Part shown: in pieces, positions 6,651-15,024 of the stretch | How the letters are laid out: the number at the start of each line of letters is the position of its first letter | How positions within the stretch are numbered: position 1 is the stretch's first letter | Origin: Nitrosomonadales bacterium | Lineage (GTDB): Bacteria > Pseudomonadota > Gammaproteobacteria > Burkholderiales > Gallionellaceae | DNA: 48,466 nt | Assembly (NCBI GenBank): GCA_016223025.1 | Contig: JACRPU010000066.1 | Coordinates: 1 to 48,466 of the forward strand | Reading direction: 5' to 3' | Made by a program: the position numbers and the translations under genes | Notes under the pieces: generated by a model | The model's database searches: none | Told to the model about the DNA's origin: nothing | Seen by the model: the letters and a program-made list of their open reading frames with translations, nothing else

Positions 6651-8276
6651 ATGCCGAATAGATTGCCTTTCTTCTCCCTGCGCCCGCGAGCATATTCCGC
6701 CCCTTCAGCGGAGGATCTATGGCGCTCGATCACCCTTTTTAATTTTTACCGCCTGACTCTGGGGGCGCTGCTGGTGTTTGTGGCGAGCTGGTTTGGCGAT
6801 ACCCTGCCGTTTGGTTCGAGCAACCTGCCGCTGTTTTTCCGCACCAGCATCGCATATGTCGCGCTCGCGCTGGGTTCGCAGTTGGCCATTCAGCTGCGCC
6901 GCCCGCGCCCCGGCTGGCAACTGGCGTTGCAAATGGGCGCCGACATAGCGTGCATAACCGTGCTGTCGCACGCCAGCGGAGGGATACAGAGCAGCCTGGG
7001 GATGCTGCTGCTGGTTTCTCTTGCTGCTGCCGGGCTGATCAGCCGCGGCAGGATCACCCTGTTCTTTGCGGCATTGGCCAGCCTCGCGGCGTTATTGCAG
7101 CATTCCTACGCGGTGCTGGCCGGGGAAGATGCCCTGATCGCGCAGTATTTGCAGGTCGGGTTATTGTGCATCGCGTATTTTGCCGTTGCATGGCTGGCGC
7201 ATACCCTGGCGAAGTATGCCACCGCCAGCGAAAAACTGGCCGCTCTGCGCGGCATTGACCTGGCCAACATGGCGGAAGCCAACCGGCTGGTGATCCAGGA
7301 TATGCCGGATGGCGTGCTGGTGGTGGACGAGCACGGCACGGTCAGGCAGCACAACCAGAGCGCGGAGCGCATGCTGGGGTACTCTTTCCCCGCCGAGGGC
7401 AGCGTTTCCATCGAGGAATGCTCGCCGCTCCTTGCCGGGCGGTTTGCCGCATGGCGGCAGGGCGGCGGCTACGGAAACGATGTGCTGCGCCTGCCCGTCA
7501 CAGGTTGCCGGACGCACGTGCGTTTTCTGCCGGTGCAGCGCGAGAGTTTCTGGGGCGCGGTGCTGTTCCTGGAGGACATGCAGCGCGCGCAGGCGCAGGC
7601 GCAGCAAATCAAGCTTGCGGCGCTGGGGCGGCTGACCGCCAACATTGCCCACGAGGTGCGCAACCCGCTATCATCAATCAGCTATGCCGCCGAGCTGTTG
7701 CGCGAGGAAAAACACGACCCGGCGCAGACGCGGCTGTTCCAGATCATTGCGGATAATACCGCCAGGCTGAACCGGATCGTGCAGGACGTGATGCAGTTGA
7801 ACCAGCGCGATCGGGTGCATGGCGAGGCGTTCCGCCTGGACGAAAGGCTGCCGCTTTTTATCGAGGGGTTGCATCACACGGAAGGGGTTTCACAGGAGGT
7901 GTTTATGATCGAGGCCGGATCGGATTGCGCGATAAATTTTGATCGCGCTCATCTGGATCGGGTACTGTGGAATTTGTGCCGCAACGCCTTGCGTTATTGC
8001 AGCAAACGGGCGGGCAGCGTGCGGTTGTGCGCGTGGCGCTCAGCCGAGCGCGGGACGGTGCTCGAAGTCAGAAACGATGGGCCGGGCGTTGCTCCGGAAC
8101 ATGTCCAGCAATTGTTTGAACCATTTTTTACCACGTCTGCCGGAGGTACGGGTTTGGGGCTGTATATCTCGCGCGAGCTGTGCGAGGCTAACGGAGCCAC
8201 GCTCGAATACCGGCAGCGACCGGAAGGCGGCGCCTGTTTCCGCATCGAGTTTGGAGAGAAAAAAAATGAGCCCTAA
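6651..8276 (+). CDS. pilS: Sensor histidine kinase PilS
   Basis: 541 residues from ATG 6651. About six hydrophobic helices occupy the first ~190 residues, followed by a PAS-like domain (VIQDMPDGVLVVDEHGTVRQ). The HisKA motif has His334 in NIAHEVRNPLSS. The ATPase domain shows an N box (LWNLCRNALRY), G1 (VRNDGPGVAP), F box (FEPFFTT) and G2 (GGTGLGLYIS). PilS is the membrane sensor that phosphorylates PilR to control sigma54-dependent type IV pilin transcription, and in Pseudomonas it senses pilin itself. It overlaps pilR by 11 bases. No pilin gene is in the window, so the regulon is inferred from the pair. Confidence 0.92.
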   Translation: MPNRLPFFSLRPRAYSAPSAEDLWRSITLFNFYRLTLGALLVFVASWFGDTLPFGSSNLPLFFRTSIAYVALALGSQLAIQLRRPRPGWQLALQMGADIACITVLSHASGGIQSSLGMLLLVSLAAAGLISRGRITLFFAALASLAALLQHSYAVLAGEDALIAQYLQVGLLCIAYFAVAWLAHTLAKYATASEKLAALRGIDLANMAEANRLVIQDMPDGVLVVDEHGTVRQHNQSAERMLGYSFPAEGSVSIEECSPLLAGRFAAWRQGGGYGNDVLRLPVTGCRTHVRFLPVQRESFWGAVLFLEDMQRAQAQAQQIKLAALGRLTANIAHEVRNPLSSISYAAELLREEKHDPAQTRLFQIIADNTARLNRIVQDVMQLNQRDRVHGEAFRLDERLPLFIEGLHHTEGVSQEVFMIEAGSDCAINFDRAHLDRVLWNLCRNALRYCSKRAGSVRLCAWRSAERGTVLEVRNDGPGVAPEHVQQLFEPFFTTSAGGTGLGLYISRELCEANGATLEYRQRPEGGACFRIEFGEKKNEP

Positions 8277-9633
8277 TCCGCACCCTGCTGCCGCCCGCGT
8301 TCCACGGGTTCTGGTGGTGGATGACGAACCGGATATCCTGGAACTGCTCGAACTTGCGCTGGTGCGCATGGGGCTGCACGTCGAGCGCGCGCGCAATGCG
8401 GGCGAAGCCGTGCGGCAACTGGATGGCAAGACCTTTGATCTGTGCCTGACCGATATGCGGCTGCCGGATGGTGACGGGCTGGATGTGGTGCGGCATATCG
8501 CCGCGCGCAATATGGATGTGCCGGTCGCGGTGATTACGGCGCACGGCAACATGGAGAACGCGATTACCGCGCTCAAGGCAGGCGCTTTCGATTATCTGTC
8601 CAAGCCGGTCGCGCTGGATCAGTTGCGCACCCTGGTCAAGGCCGCGCTCAAGCTGCCGCAGCCATCTGCCGGCGCCCGGCAGGGCGTGAGCACGCTGCTG
8701 GGGCATTCCCCCGCCATGGAAAAGGTGCGCGGCCTGATCGAACGGGTCGAGCGCAGCCAGGCGCCGGTGCATATCAGCGGTGAATCGGGAAGCGGCAAGG
8801 AGCTTGCGGCGCGCCTGATTGTCGAAAAAAGCGCGCGCTGCGACCAGCCTTTCGTGGCGGTTAATTGCGGCGCAATTCCGGAAACGCTCATGGAAAGCGA
8901 GTTTTTCGGGTACCGCAAAGGCGCGTTCACCGGTGCGGACAAGGATCGGGATGGTTTTTTTCAGGCGGCCAGCGGCGGCACGCTGTTTCTGGACGAGGTG
9001 GCCGACCTGCCCCTGGCCATGCAGGTAAAATTGTTGCGGGCGATCCAGGAGAAGAAAGTGCGCAAGGTGGGCGCCACCCAGGAGGAGCCGGTGGATGTGC
9101 GCATCATCAGCGCCACGCATCGCGCATTGGCGGAACTGGTTCAGCAAGGCGGTTTTCGCCAGGATCTGTATTACCGGCTCAACGTGATTTCCTTGCCCAT
9201 GCCACCGCTGCGCGAAATGCGCGACGATATTGCCGAAATCACCAAACAGTTGCTGGCGCAGTTGCGCTGTGACGCAAAGATCGAGCTTGCGCCGGAAGCG
9301 GTGCGGGTGTTGAGCCGCTACGACTTTCCCGGCAATGTGCGCGAGCTGGAAAACATCATCGAGCGGGCGCTGGCACTGTGTTCCGGCGGCGTCATCACGG
9401 CGGACGACCTGCAGCTCACGCCCGCAGACATCGGCGGAGCGGGAAGCAAGCCGGATATGCCGGGCAAATACCCTCTGGGCGACTATCTGGATGGTATCGA
9501 GCGGGCGGCCATCCTGGAAGCGTTGAACCAGACCGGTTTCAACCGCACCGCCGCAGCCAAAGTGCTGGGAGTGACCTTTCGCGCCCTGCGTTACCGCATG
9601 GAACGGCTGGGCATTACCGGCAGCGACAAGTAA
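8266..9633 (+). CDS. pilR: Sigma54-dependent response regulator PilR
   Basis: 455 residues. The receiver domain has VVDDEPD and the phospho-acceptor Asp63 in CLTDMRLPDG. The AAA+ domain has Walker A GESGSGKE from residue 172, the sigma54-contacting GAFTGA loop from about 219, Walker B GGTLFLDE, and the R-finger region VDVRIISATHR. The C-terminal Fis-type helix-turn-helix (NRTAAAKVLGVTFRALRYR) is intact. All parts needed for activation are present. ATG 8266 lies inside the end of pilS and follows a purine-rich ggagagaaaaa. Confidence 0.93.
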   Translation: MSPNPHPAAARVPRVLVVDDEPDILELLELALVRMGLHVERARNAGEAVRQLDGKTFDLCLTDMRLPDGDGLDVVRHIAARNMDVPVAVITAHGNMENAITALKAGAFDYLSKPVALDQLRTLVKAALKLPQPSAGARQGVSTLLGHSPAMEKVRGLIERVERSQAPVHISGESGSGKELAARLIVEKSARCDQPFVAVNCGAIPETLMESEFFGYRKGAFTGADKDRDGFFQAASGGTLFLDEVADLPLAMQVKLLRAIQEKKVRKVGATQEEPVDVRIISATHRALAELVQQGGFRQDLYYRLNVISLPMPPLREMRDDIAEITKQLLAQLRCDAKIELAPEAVRVLSRYDFPGNVRELENIIERALALCSGGVITADDLQLTPADIGGAGSKPDMPGKYPLGDYLDGIERAAILEALNQTGFNRTAAAKVLGVTFRALRYRMERLGITGSDK

Positions 9634-9636
9634 TCA

Positions 9637-10170
9637 ATGAAAGCAGACGCGAATGGGTGGCTGAGCGGAGTGCGCCGGATAGCCTCGCCCAACTGCGACA
9701 CCCGTCCGCCGGGCACCAGAATTGAATTGCTGGTCATCCACAATATCAGCCTGCCGCCGGGCCGGTTCGGAGGCGAGGAAATTGCGCGGCTGTTTACCAA
9801 CTCCCTTGATCCGGGAGCGCACCCATACTATGCGCAGCTTCGCGGGTTGAAGGTTTCCGCCCATTTTCTTATCAGGCGCAACGGGGAGATCACACAGTTT
9901 GTGGCTTGCGGCAAGCGCGCCTGGCATGCGGGCGCATCGCTTTGGCAAGGGCGACCATGCTGCAATGATTTTTCTATCGGCATCGAACTGGAGGGGGGCG
10001 ACGATATGCCGTTCGACAACCGGCAATATGCCGCGCTGGCGCGGCTGACGCGCCTGCTGACACGCGCCTACCCCATTCGCGCCATCGCCGGACATGCAGA
10101 CATTGCCCCGGAACGCAAAACGGACCCCGGCCCATATTTTGACTGGGCGCGTTATCTTGGCGCGCTCTGA
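9637..10170 (+). CDS. ampD: 1,6-anhydro-N-acetylmuramyl-L-alanine amidase AmpD
   Basis: 177 residues, close to the usual ~180-190. This cytoplasmic zinc amidase cleaves the lactyl-amide bond of anhydromuropeptides during cell-wall recycling. The three metal ligands are visible: His35 (LVIHNIS), His153 (AGHADIAP) and Asp163 (KTDPGPYFDW). The substrate-pocket blocks VSAHFLIRRNGEI and SIGIELEG are conserved. It has no signal peptide, as expected. It starts four bases after pilR, a frequent arrangement in Betaproteobacteria, and its product links functionally to the mur cluster later in the window. Confidence 0.93.
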   Translation: MKADANGWLSGVRRIASPNCDTRPPGTRIELLVIHNISLPPGRFGGEEIARLFTNSLDPGAHPYYAQLRGLKVSAHFLIRRNGEITQFVACGKRAWHAGASLWQGRPCCNDFSIGIELEGGDDMPFDNRQYAALARLTRLLTRAYPIRAIAGHADIAPERKTDPGPYFDWARYLGAL

Positions 10171-10204
10171 CGGATGGGCCAGGGAAGCGTTCCAGCAGAT
10201 ATTT

Positions 10205-10234
10205 TTGTGCATGGCAAGCAGATTGTTTTAGAAT
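10205..10234 (+). promoter_or_regulatory. Predicted sigma70 promoter for the PilZ-like gene
   Basis: ttgtgc at 10205-10210 and tagaat at 10229-10234 are separated by 18 bases and lie about 38 bases before the start codon at 10272. The intergenic gap after ampD (101 bases) makes a separate promoter plausible. It is predicted only from hexamer match and spacing. Confidence 0.4.
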
Positions 10235-10271
10235 GCAATAATGAATTCGAAGTGCGATCAAGGGCTATGCC

Positions 10272-11798
10272 ATGTTTGGATTGTTTAGCAGGAAATCAGA
10301 TCACCCGATGGCGGACATCAAGTCGGCGCAGAAACTGCTGGATGAATTGCCGAAGAACGATGCGCTGAAAACCTTGCAAGAGCTGACAGCGTGGGTGGAA
10401 GCTGTCCGCGAACACGCGGAATTTAACCTGGACCACGAGACGGCCGTCCTGCGTTTGCTCGACGAAACCGTCAGGCCATTCGAGCGCAAGCTGGCGCGCG
10501 ATTATTTTGCGGCCAGTTCCCTGACCTCTTTCCAGGAAAACCGTTTGTGGCTGGCGCTGAGCGAATTTTATGCGCAGCTTGCGCAGGCTTACCAGAAGGT
10601 TCTGGTCCGGTACCGCAACGGCGATAAGGGCCATTCCGCAATCAAACCGGTTTTGCCGCTCATCGCCGCGCGCGGCGCCCGCGCAGCGACGGGCAGCCTG
10701 AAATGCGCGGCGGCCCGCTATGCGCTGGTAGATCAGGCAATATGGGGAAGCATGGCCGAGTTTTACTCGCACGCCGACGCGCAGCGCTGCCTGGACGAGC
10801 CGGTCCTGCTCTATCCCGGAGCGGCGGCAAACACTGCGGTGCGTTGCGAATTCACCGGCGCGCTGGTCTGGTACGCATCCAGCGCCAGCACGCTTAACCG
10901 GTTCCACATGCACCTGGCCGAACGGCTGGCTGCGCACCTGTGCAAGTATCTGACGGTCGGCGTGCAGTGCGGGCCGAACAGTATTTACGGTTTTGATCTG
11001 TTGCGTCCGGCGCCGCCCATGCGGGTAAGCGAGGAAACCACGCTGCAACCCGGCTTGCTGTTCATCGGTGCGGACGATATCCAGGCTCGTATCGGGCCGC
11101 TGACCGAGGCTCTGGAAAAAAACCTCGTGCCCGAGGAGCTGAATCTCGGCGGTTCATACGATGCCGGCATTGTGCTCGACGTTCTGAGCCATCTGGCGGA
11201 ATGCCTGACCATCCCGCCGCCGACGCGGCGCAACGTGCGGCACAAGATCAAGGTGAACCTGAGCGTGGCAAACGGATTTTCCAGCGTGATGGAGCATACC
11301 GGCGTCGGCCTGAATTTTGGCGAAGACACCAGCGCGATCTGGGAAGTGGAAGACATCAGCACCGGCGGCTTCCGTTGCGTCGTGCCCGCTTCGCACACTG
11401 TCAGCATAGCGATCGGCTCGCTGATCGGCCTCAGGCCGGAAAAACTGGATCGCTGGGGGGTGGGCATCGTGCGGCGCCTGAGCCGCGACCAGCAGGGCAA
11501 CCTGCATGTCGGGGTGGAGATACTGTCGAGCCAGGTAACGGGCGTAGGGTTGCGCGAGCAGAAGGCGGAAGAGGCGCAGCCCGCTTTGTGGCTGGACAGC
11601 TCCGACAAGAACAAGGGCGAAGCCCGTCTTCTGCTGAGCCCGGATACCTTTTCCACGAACCGCAGCCTGCATGTGAGTTTTGACGGCAAGAACTACCTGC
11701 TGATGCCGCTGGCGCTGATGGAAAAAGGCGAGGATTTCGATTACGCGCGCTACCGCAAGATCGAAGAAGATGCCGGCACGAGCGAAGACGCTTGTTAA
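10272..11798 (+). CDS. Large protein with C-terminal PilZ-like (c-di-GMP) domain
   Basis: 508 residues, with no signal peptide or membrane helix. Residues 1-310 are helix-rich and of no family I recognise. A PilZ-like core follows: the basic R-R-x-x-R run in TRRNVRHKIKV (about 316-326) and the DISTGG motif from Asp361 fit the RxxxR and D/NxSxxG c-di-GMP contacts, with GNLHVGVEIL as a later strand. Cyclic-di-GMP binding is therefore an inference from motif. The gene is convergent with the esterase, with a 20-base gap. Proximity to pilSR and c-di-GMP links to type IV pili suggest a motility or surface role, but nothing proves it. Confidence 0.68.
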   Translation: MFGLFSRKSDHPMADIKSAQKLLDELPKNDALKTLQELTAWVEAVREHAEFNLDHETAVLRLLDETVRPFERKLARDYFAASSLTSFQENRLWLALSEFYAQLAQAYQKVLVRYRNGDKGHSAIKPVLPLIAARGARAATGSLKCAAARYALVDQAIWGSMAEFYSHADAQRCLDEPVLLYPGAAANTAVRCEFTGALVWYASSASTLNRFHMHLAERLAAHLCKYLTVGVQCGPNSIYGFDLLRPAPPMRVSEETTLQPGLLFIGADDIQARIGPLTEALEKNLVPEELNLGGSYDAGIVLDVLSHLAECLTIPPPTRRNVRHKIKVNLSVANGFSSVMEHTGVGLNFGEDTSAIWEVEDISTGGFRCVVPASHTVSIAIGSLIGLRPEKLDRWGVGIVRRLSRDQQGNLHVGVEILSSQVTGVGLREQKAEEAQPALWLDSSDKNKGEARLLLSPDTFSTNRSLHVSFDGKNYLLMPLALMEKGEDFDYARYRKIEEDAGTSEDAC

Positions 11799-11818
11799 CG
11801 TGAATCTCGCGCGGCGGT

Positions 11819-12496
11819 TTAGAGTTTCTTTATCGCCGCGCCCAACTGGCGCGCGAGCCAGGTCTCGATGTCGCGCACCTCTTCCGCGCATACCGAATGC
11901 GGCATGTTGTATTCGCGCCACTCTGGCTGATAGCCCAGTTCCTCCAGTTTCCTCGCCGACGCCTCGCCCAGTTCGAGCGGCACTACCTGGTCGTTTCGCC
12001 CGTGCGCCATGAAGATGGGCAGGCATCCCGCAGTTGCGCCCGCCTCGTGCGAAAGCGTTTCCGCCAGCGGGAGGTAGGTGGACAGGGCGAGAATGCCGCC
12101 CAGGCGCGGAGCGTGGAGCAATCCGGTGTACAGCGCGATCGCCCCGCCTTGCGAGAACCCCGCCAGATAAATGTTTTCCGTGGCGACGCCGCGCTGCTTT
12201 TCCTGCGCGATCAGCGCTTCGATGGCAACCCGCGAGGCGCGGATGCCGTTCCCATCCTGCCGCGCGGCAATGCTCTGGGCCGCGATGTCATACCAGGCGC
12301 GCATGACAAATCCGCCGTTGATGGTTACCGGCATCATCGGCGCGTGCGGGAAAATGTAGCGCACCGCCACCGGCAGGCTCATTTCTTCGGCGACGGGAAC
12401 GAAGTCCTCGCCATCCGCTCCCAGCCCATGCATCCAGATGATGCTGTGTTGCGGCGATTTTCCGGTTTCGTGGGTGATGTGGGGCAGCAGGCTCAT
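11819..12496 (-). CDS. Carboxylesterase/phospholipase of the alpha/beta hydrolase fold
   Basis: 225 residues, the size of the PF02230 carboxylesterase family (EstB/YpfH-like). The catalytic triad is evident: Ser115 in GFSQGG, Asp169 in GRNDQVVP and His200 in NMPHSVC. The oxyanion region is WMHGLGADG near residue 21. It has no signal peptide and is therefore a cytoplasmic hydrolase of short-chain esters or lysophospholipids; the natural substrate is unknown. Its ATG overlaps the stop of the upstream unknown gene by four bases, so it is the last gene of the minus-strand operon. Confidence 0.87.
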   Translation of the reverse strand: MSLLPHITHETGKSPQHSIIWMHGLGADGEDFVPVAEEMSLPVAVRYIFPHAPMMPVTINGGFVMRAWYDIAAQSIAARQDGNGIRASRVAIEALIAQEKQRGVATENIYLAGFSQGGAIALYTGLLHAPRLGGILALSTYLPLAETLSHEAGATAGCLPIFMAHGRNDQVVPLELGEASARKLEELGYQPEWREYNMPHSVCAEEVRDIETWLARQLGAAIKKL

Positions 12497-12936
12497 GGGC
12501 TGGTGCCACCGCCATGCCCGTCAGGCGCATCGTCCGGTCTGCCGTAGAAGCTCTGGAGCAAATCTGCGGCGGTTTGCGCGAGCAGGGCGACATCCAGCGT
12601 GCCGATGCTCTGTTCCGCCATTTCTATGCCGCCCAGGACAACGGGAAGCTCGCTCCCGGCGATTTCCCAGCAGCCGGTTTCATCGCCCTTTTTCCGCACC
12701 GCCTGCAGGGTGTCAATGGCCGCATCCAGCGTGGCGATGGCGTGCGGCAACCTGGTCTGGTGGCGTTCGAGCGCGGTGCGGACAACCGAAATGGCTGCCG
12801 CCAGACGGCCAAAGGACAACACGTTAAATTGCCCGATACAGGCGGCCTGATAGGCCAGATGCATGTCCATGGCGTAGATGTCCTTCAGGCCGTGCGTGAC
12901 AGGGACGCGCAGCGAGCCTTTCCTTTTTTTTCTCAT
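12493..12936 (-). CDS. Hypothetical cytoplasmic protein
   Basis: 147 residues. A very basic N-terminus (MRKKRKGSLRVP) precedes a mostly helical body with SFGRLAAAISVVRTALERHQ and VVLGGIEMAEQSIGTLDV, and the C-terminus is glycine-rich. No membrane segments, signal or catalytic motif are seen and I do not recognise the family. The four-base overlap with the esterase and 11-base spacing from rlpA argue that it is a translated gene of the same operon. Base composition matches its neighbours. Confidence 0.6.
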   Translation of the reverse strand: MRKKRKGSLRVPVTHGLKDIYAMDMHLAYQAACIGQFNVLSFGRLAAAISVVRTALERHQTRLPHAIATLDAAIDTLQAVRKKGDETGCWEIAGSELPVVLGGIEMAEQSIGTLDVALLAQTAADLLQSFYGRPDDAPDGHGGGTSP

Positions 12937-12947
12937 GCCGTTTCCAT

Positions 12948-13901
12948 TCAGTGCAGGTTAACCAGCGGCTTGAACCCCAGCAGCTTGTGCAATTTCTCCG
13001 CGTTGGCGCGCGCCTCGTCCTGGCTGGTATAAGGGCCGATATGCACGCGCACCAGATCATCCTTGCGGTACAGGCCGAGCTGCTTGCCGCTTCCCTCGAA
13101 TTCGGCGCGCATGCGCGTCAGGAAACCCTCTGCGCCTTGCTGCGATTTGAATGCGCCGAGTTGCAGGTAAACATTTCCGCTTCCCGGTGCCGCAACCGGA
13201 GCGGGGGCGGCGGCTTTGGGCGCGGGATCGGGCGGCAACGGCTCGGTCCTGACCGGCTCGGCTGCGACGAGCGGCGCCATGACAGCGGTATCCGCCGCGA
13301 TGCTTTCCACTTCCACTTCGCCGCTGCCGTTTCCCGTGATGCCAAGCTTGAGCGCGGCGGTATAGGAGAGATCCATGATGCGTTCGTGCAGGAAGGGGCC
13401 GCGGTCGTTCACGCGCACCACCACCGACTTGCCGGTGGCGGTGCGGGTGACGCGGGCGTAGCTGGGTATCGGCAGGGTGGGGTGCGCGGCGGTCATGCCG
13501 TACATGTCGTACACCTCGCCGCTGGAGGTGCGCTGGCCGTGAAATTTCCTGCCGTACCAGGAAGCGATGCCGCGTTCCTTGTACTTGCCGGACGCGGCCA
13601 GCGGGGTGTAGGTCTTGCCCAGCGCGGCATACGGGCGGTTGGCGTAGGGATGCGGCGGTTCGGCTTTCGGCACGGCATCCGGCGTGGTGTCGAGGTTGGC
13701 GGGAGCGTCGGCGCCGGGGCCGTCGCCCTCCAGGTAGCCGCCTGCTCCGGGTTGCGCGCCGGGCCTGGTGGAAACCGGTTGCGATTCGGCCACAGGCGCG
13801 GGCGAGCTGCGCACCTCCGGCTGGCGCACCGGCGCGCCGCCGCAGGCGGCGAGCATGGTTGCCGCAAACAGTAATAATATCAGCCCGGCTTGCTTGTTCA
13901 T
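12948..13901 (-). CDS. rlpA: Septal-ring lytic transglycosylase lipoprotein RlpA
   Basis: 317 residues. It has a lipoprotein signal with lipobox LAAC (Cys20), then a Pro/Ala-rich linker to about residue 105. The double-psi beta-barrel domain (about 108-205) contains GIASWYGRKFHGQRTSSGE and VVRVNDRGPF with the catalytic Asp. A second linker leads to a C-terminal SPOR domain (about 238-316; YLQLGAFKSQQGAEGFLTRM) that binds denuded glycans at the septum. In Pseudomonas RlpA cleaves such glycans. It follows rodA by 13 bases, the usual elongation-operon order. Confidence 0.92.
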   Translation of the reverse strand: MNKQAGLILLLFAATMLAACGGAPVRQPEVRSSPAPVAESQPVSTRPGAQPGAGGYLEGDGPGADAPANLDTTPDAVPKAEPPHPYANRPYAALGKTYTPLAASGKYKERGIASWYGRKFHGQRTSSGEVYDMYGMTAAHPTLPIPSYARVTRTATGKSVVVRVNDRGPFLHERIMDLSYTAALKLGITGNGSGEVEVESIAADTAVMAPLVAAEPVRTEPLPPDPAPKAAAPAPVAAPGSGNVYLQLGAFKSQQGAEGFLTRMRAEFEGSGKQLGLYRKDDLVRVHIGPYTSQDEARANAEKLHKLLGFKPLVNLH

Positions 13902-13914
13902 TATTCAGACTCCC

Positions 13915-15024
13915 TCATGTCTGCACCAGCTTCTTGTGCGTGTGGATGCTCATCAGCATACCAAAGCCCAGCAACAATGTAACCATGGATGTGCCGCCAT
14001 AGCTGACCAGCGGCAGCGGCACCCCCACTACCGGCAGGATGCCGATCACCATCCCCATGTTGACAAAGGCATAAGTGAAAAACGTCAGCGTGATCGAGCC
14101 CGCCATCAGGCGTGTGAAATAGGTGGAGGCGTCTGCGGTGATGATGAAGCCGCGCGCGATGACGAAAAGATACATGCCCAGCAGGATCAGGTTGCCGAGC
14201 AGCCCGAATTCTTCGGAATACACCGCAAAAATGAAGTCGGTGGTGCGCTCCGGCAGGAAATCGAGATGGGTCTGCGTACCGTTGAGATAACCCTTGCCCA
14301 GCACCCCGCCGGAGCCGACCGCGATCGTGCCCTGGATGGTGTGGTAGCCTTTGCCCAGCGCATCCTGCGTCGGGTCGAGCAGCATCAGGATGCGGTGGCG
14401 CTGGTAATCGTGCAGCATGGACCACAGCACCGGCAGGCTGCCCAGGCCGGCAACCAGCAGCACCCCCATCACGCGCCAGGACAGGCCGGCCAGGAACAGC
14501 ACATAGAACCCGCTGGCGGAAATCAGCAGGGCGGTGCCCAGGTCCGGCTGGCGCGCGATGAGCAGCACCGGCAGCAGCAGCAGCAGGGCCGCCACGAAAT
14601 AATTTTTCAGTGTCAACGCCGCTTCGTGCTTTTCGAAATACCACGCCATCATCAGCGGCACGGCGATCTTCATCAGTTCGGACGGCTGGATGGTCGCCAC
14701 TCCGATATTCAGCCAGCGCCGCGCGCCGTGGCTGATTTCCCCGAACAGCGCCACGCCGACCAGCAGCGCCATGCCGAAGAGATAGACCGGAAGGGCGGTG
14801 CGCAACAGGTAATGCAGCGGCAGATTGGCCGCCAGCCACAGGACGCCGAATGCGACCAGCATGTTCGCCATCTGCTTCAGCACGCGGCCCCAATCGCCGT
14901 CGCTGGCGCTGTACAGCACCGCAAGGCCGGTCAACATCAGCAGGCCGATGGCGGCCAGCAGCACCGGATCCAGATGCAGGGTGAAACGCTTCCGCAAGCG
15001 CGGCCAGAAACGCTGCTTAATCAT
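13915..15024 (-). CDS. rodA: Peptidoglycan glycosyltransferase RodA (SEDS family)
   Basis: 369 residues from ATG 15024, which overlaps the end of mrdA by eight bases; an in-frame extension upstream is mrdA sequence in another frame and was not used. About ten membrane helices are visible. SEDS signatures include ARRWLNIGVATIQPSELMK, the catalytic-loop region HRILMLLDPTQDALGKGYH and GVPLPLVSYGGTSM. RodA polymerises lipid II for lateral wall growth in complex with PBP2 (mrdA, next gene) and MreBCD. Length is normal (E. coli 370). Confidence 0.94.
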   Translation of the reverse strand: MIKQRFWPRLRKRFTLHLDPVLLAAIGLLMLTGLAVLYSASDGDWGRVLKQMANMLVAFGVLWLAANLPLHYLLRTALPVYLFGMALLVGVALFGEISHGARRWLNIGVATIQPSELMKIAVPLMMAWYFEKHEAALTLKNYFVAALLLLLPVLLIARQPDLGTALLISASGFYVLFLAGLSWRVMGVLLVAGLGSLPVLWSMLHDYQRHRILMLLDPTQDALGKGYHTIQGTIAVGSGGVLGKGYLNGTQTHLDFLPERTTDFIFAVYSEEFGLLGNLILLGMYLFVIARGFIITADASTYFTRLMAGSITLTFFTYAFVNMGMVIGILPVVGVPLPLVSYGGTSMVTLLLGFGMLMSIHTHKKLVQT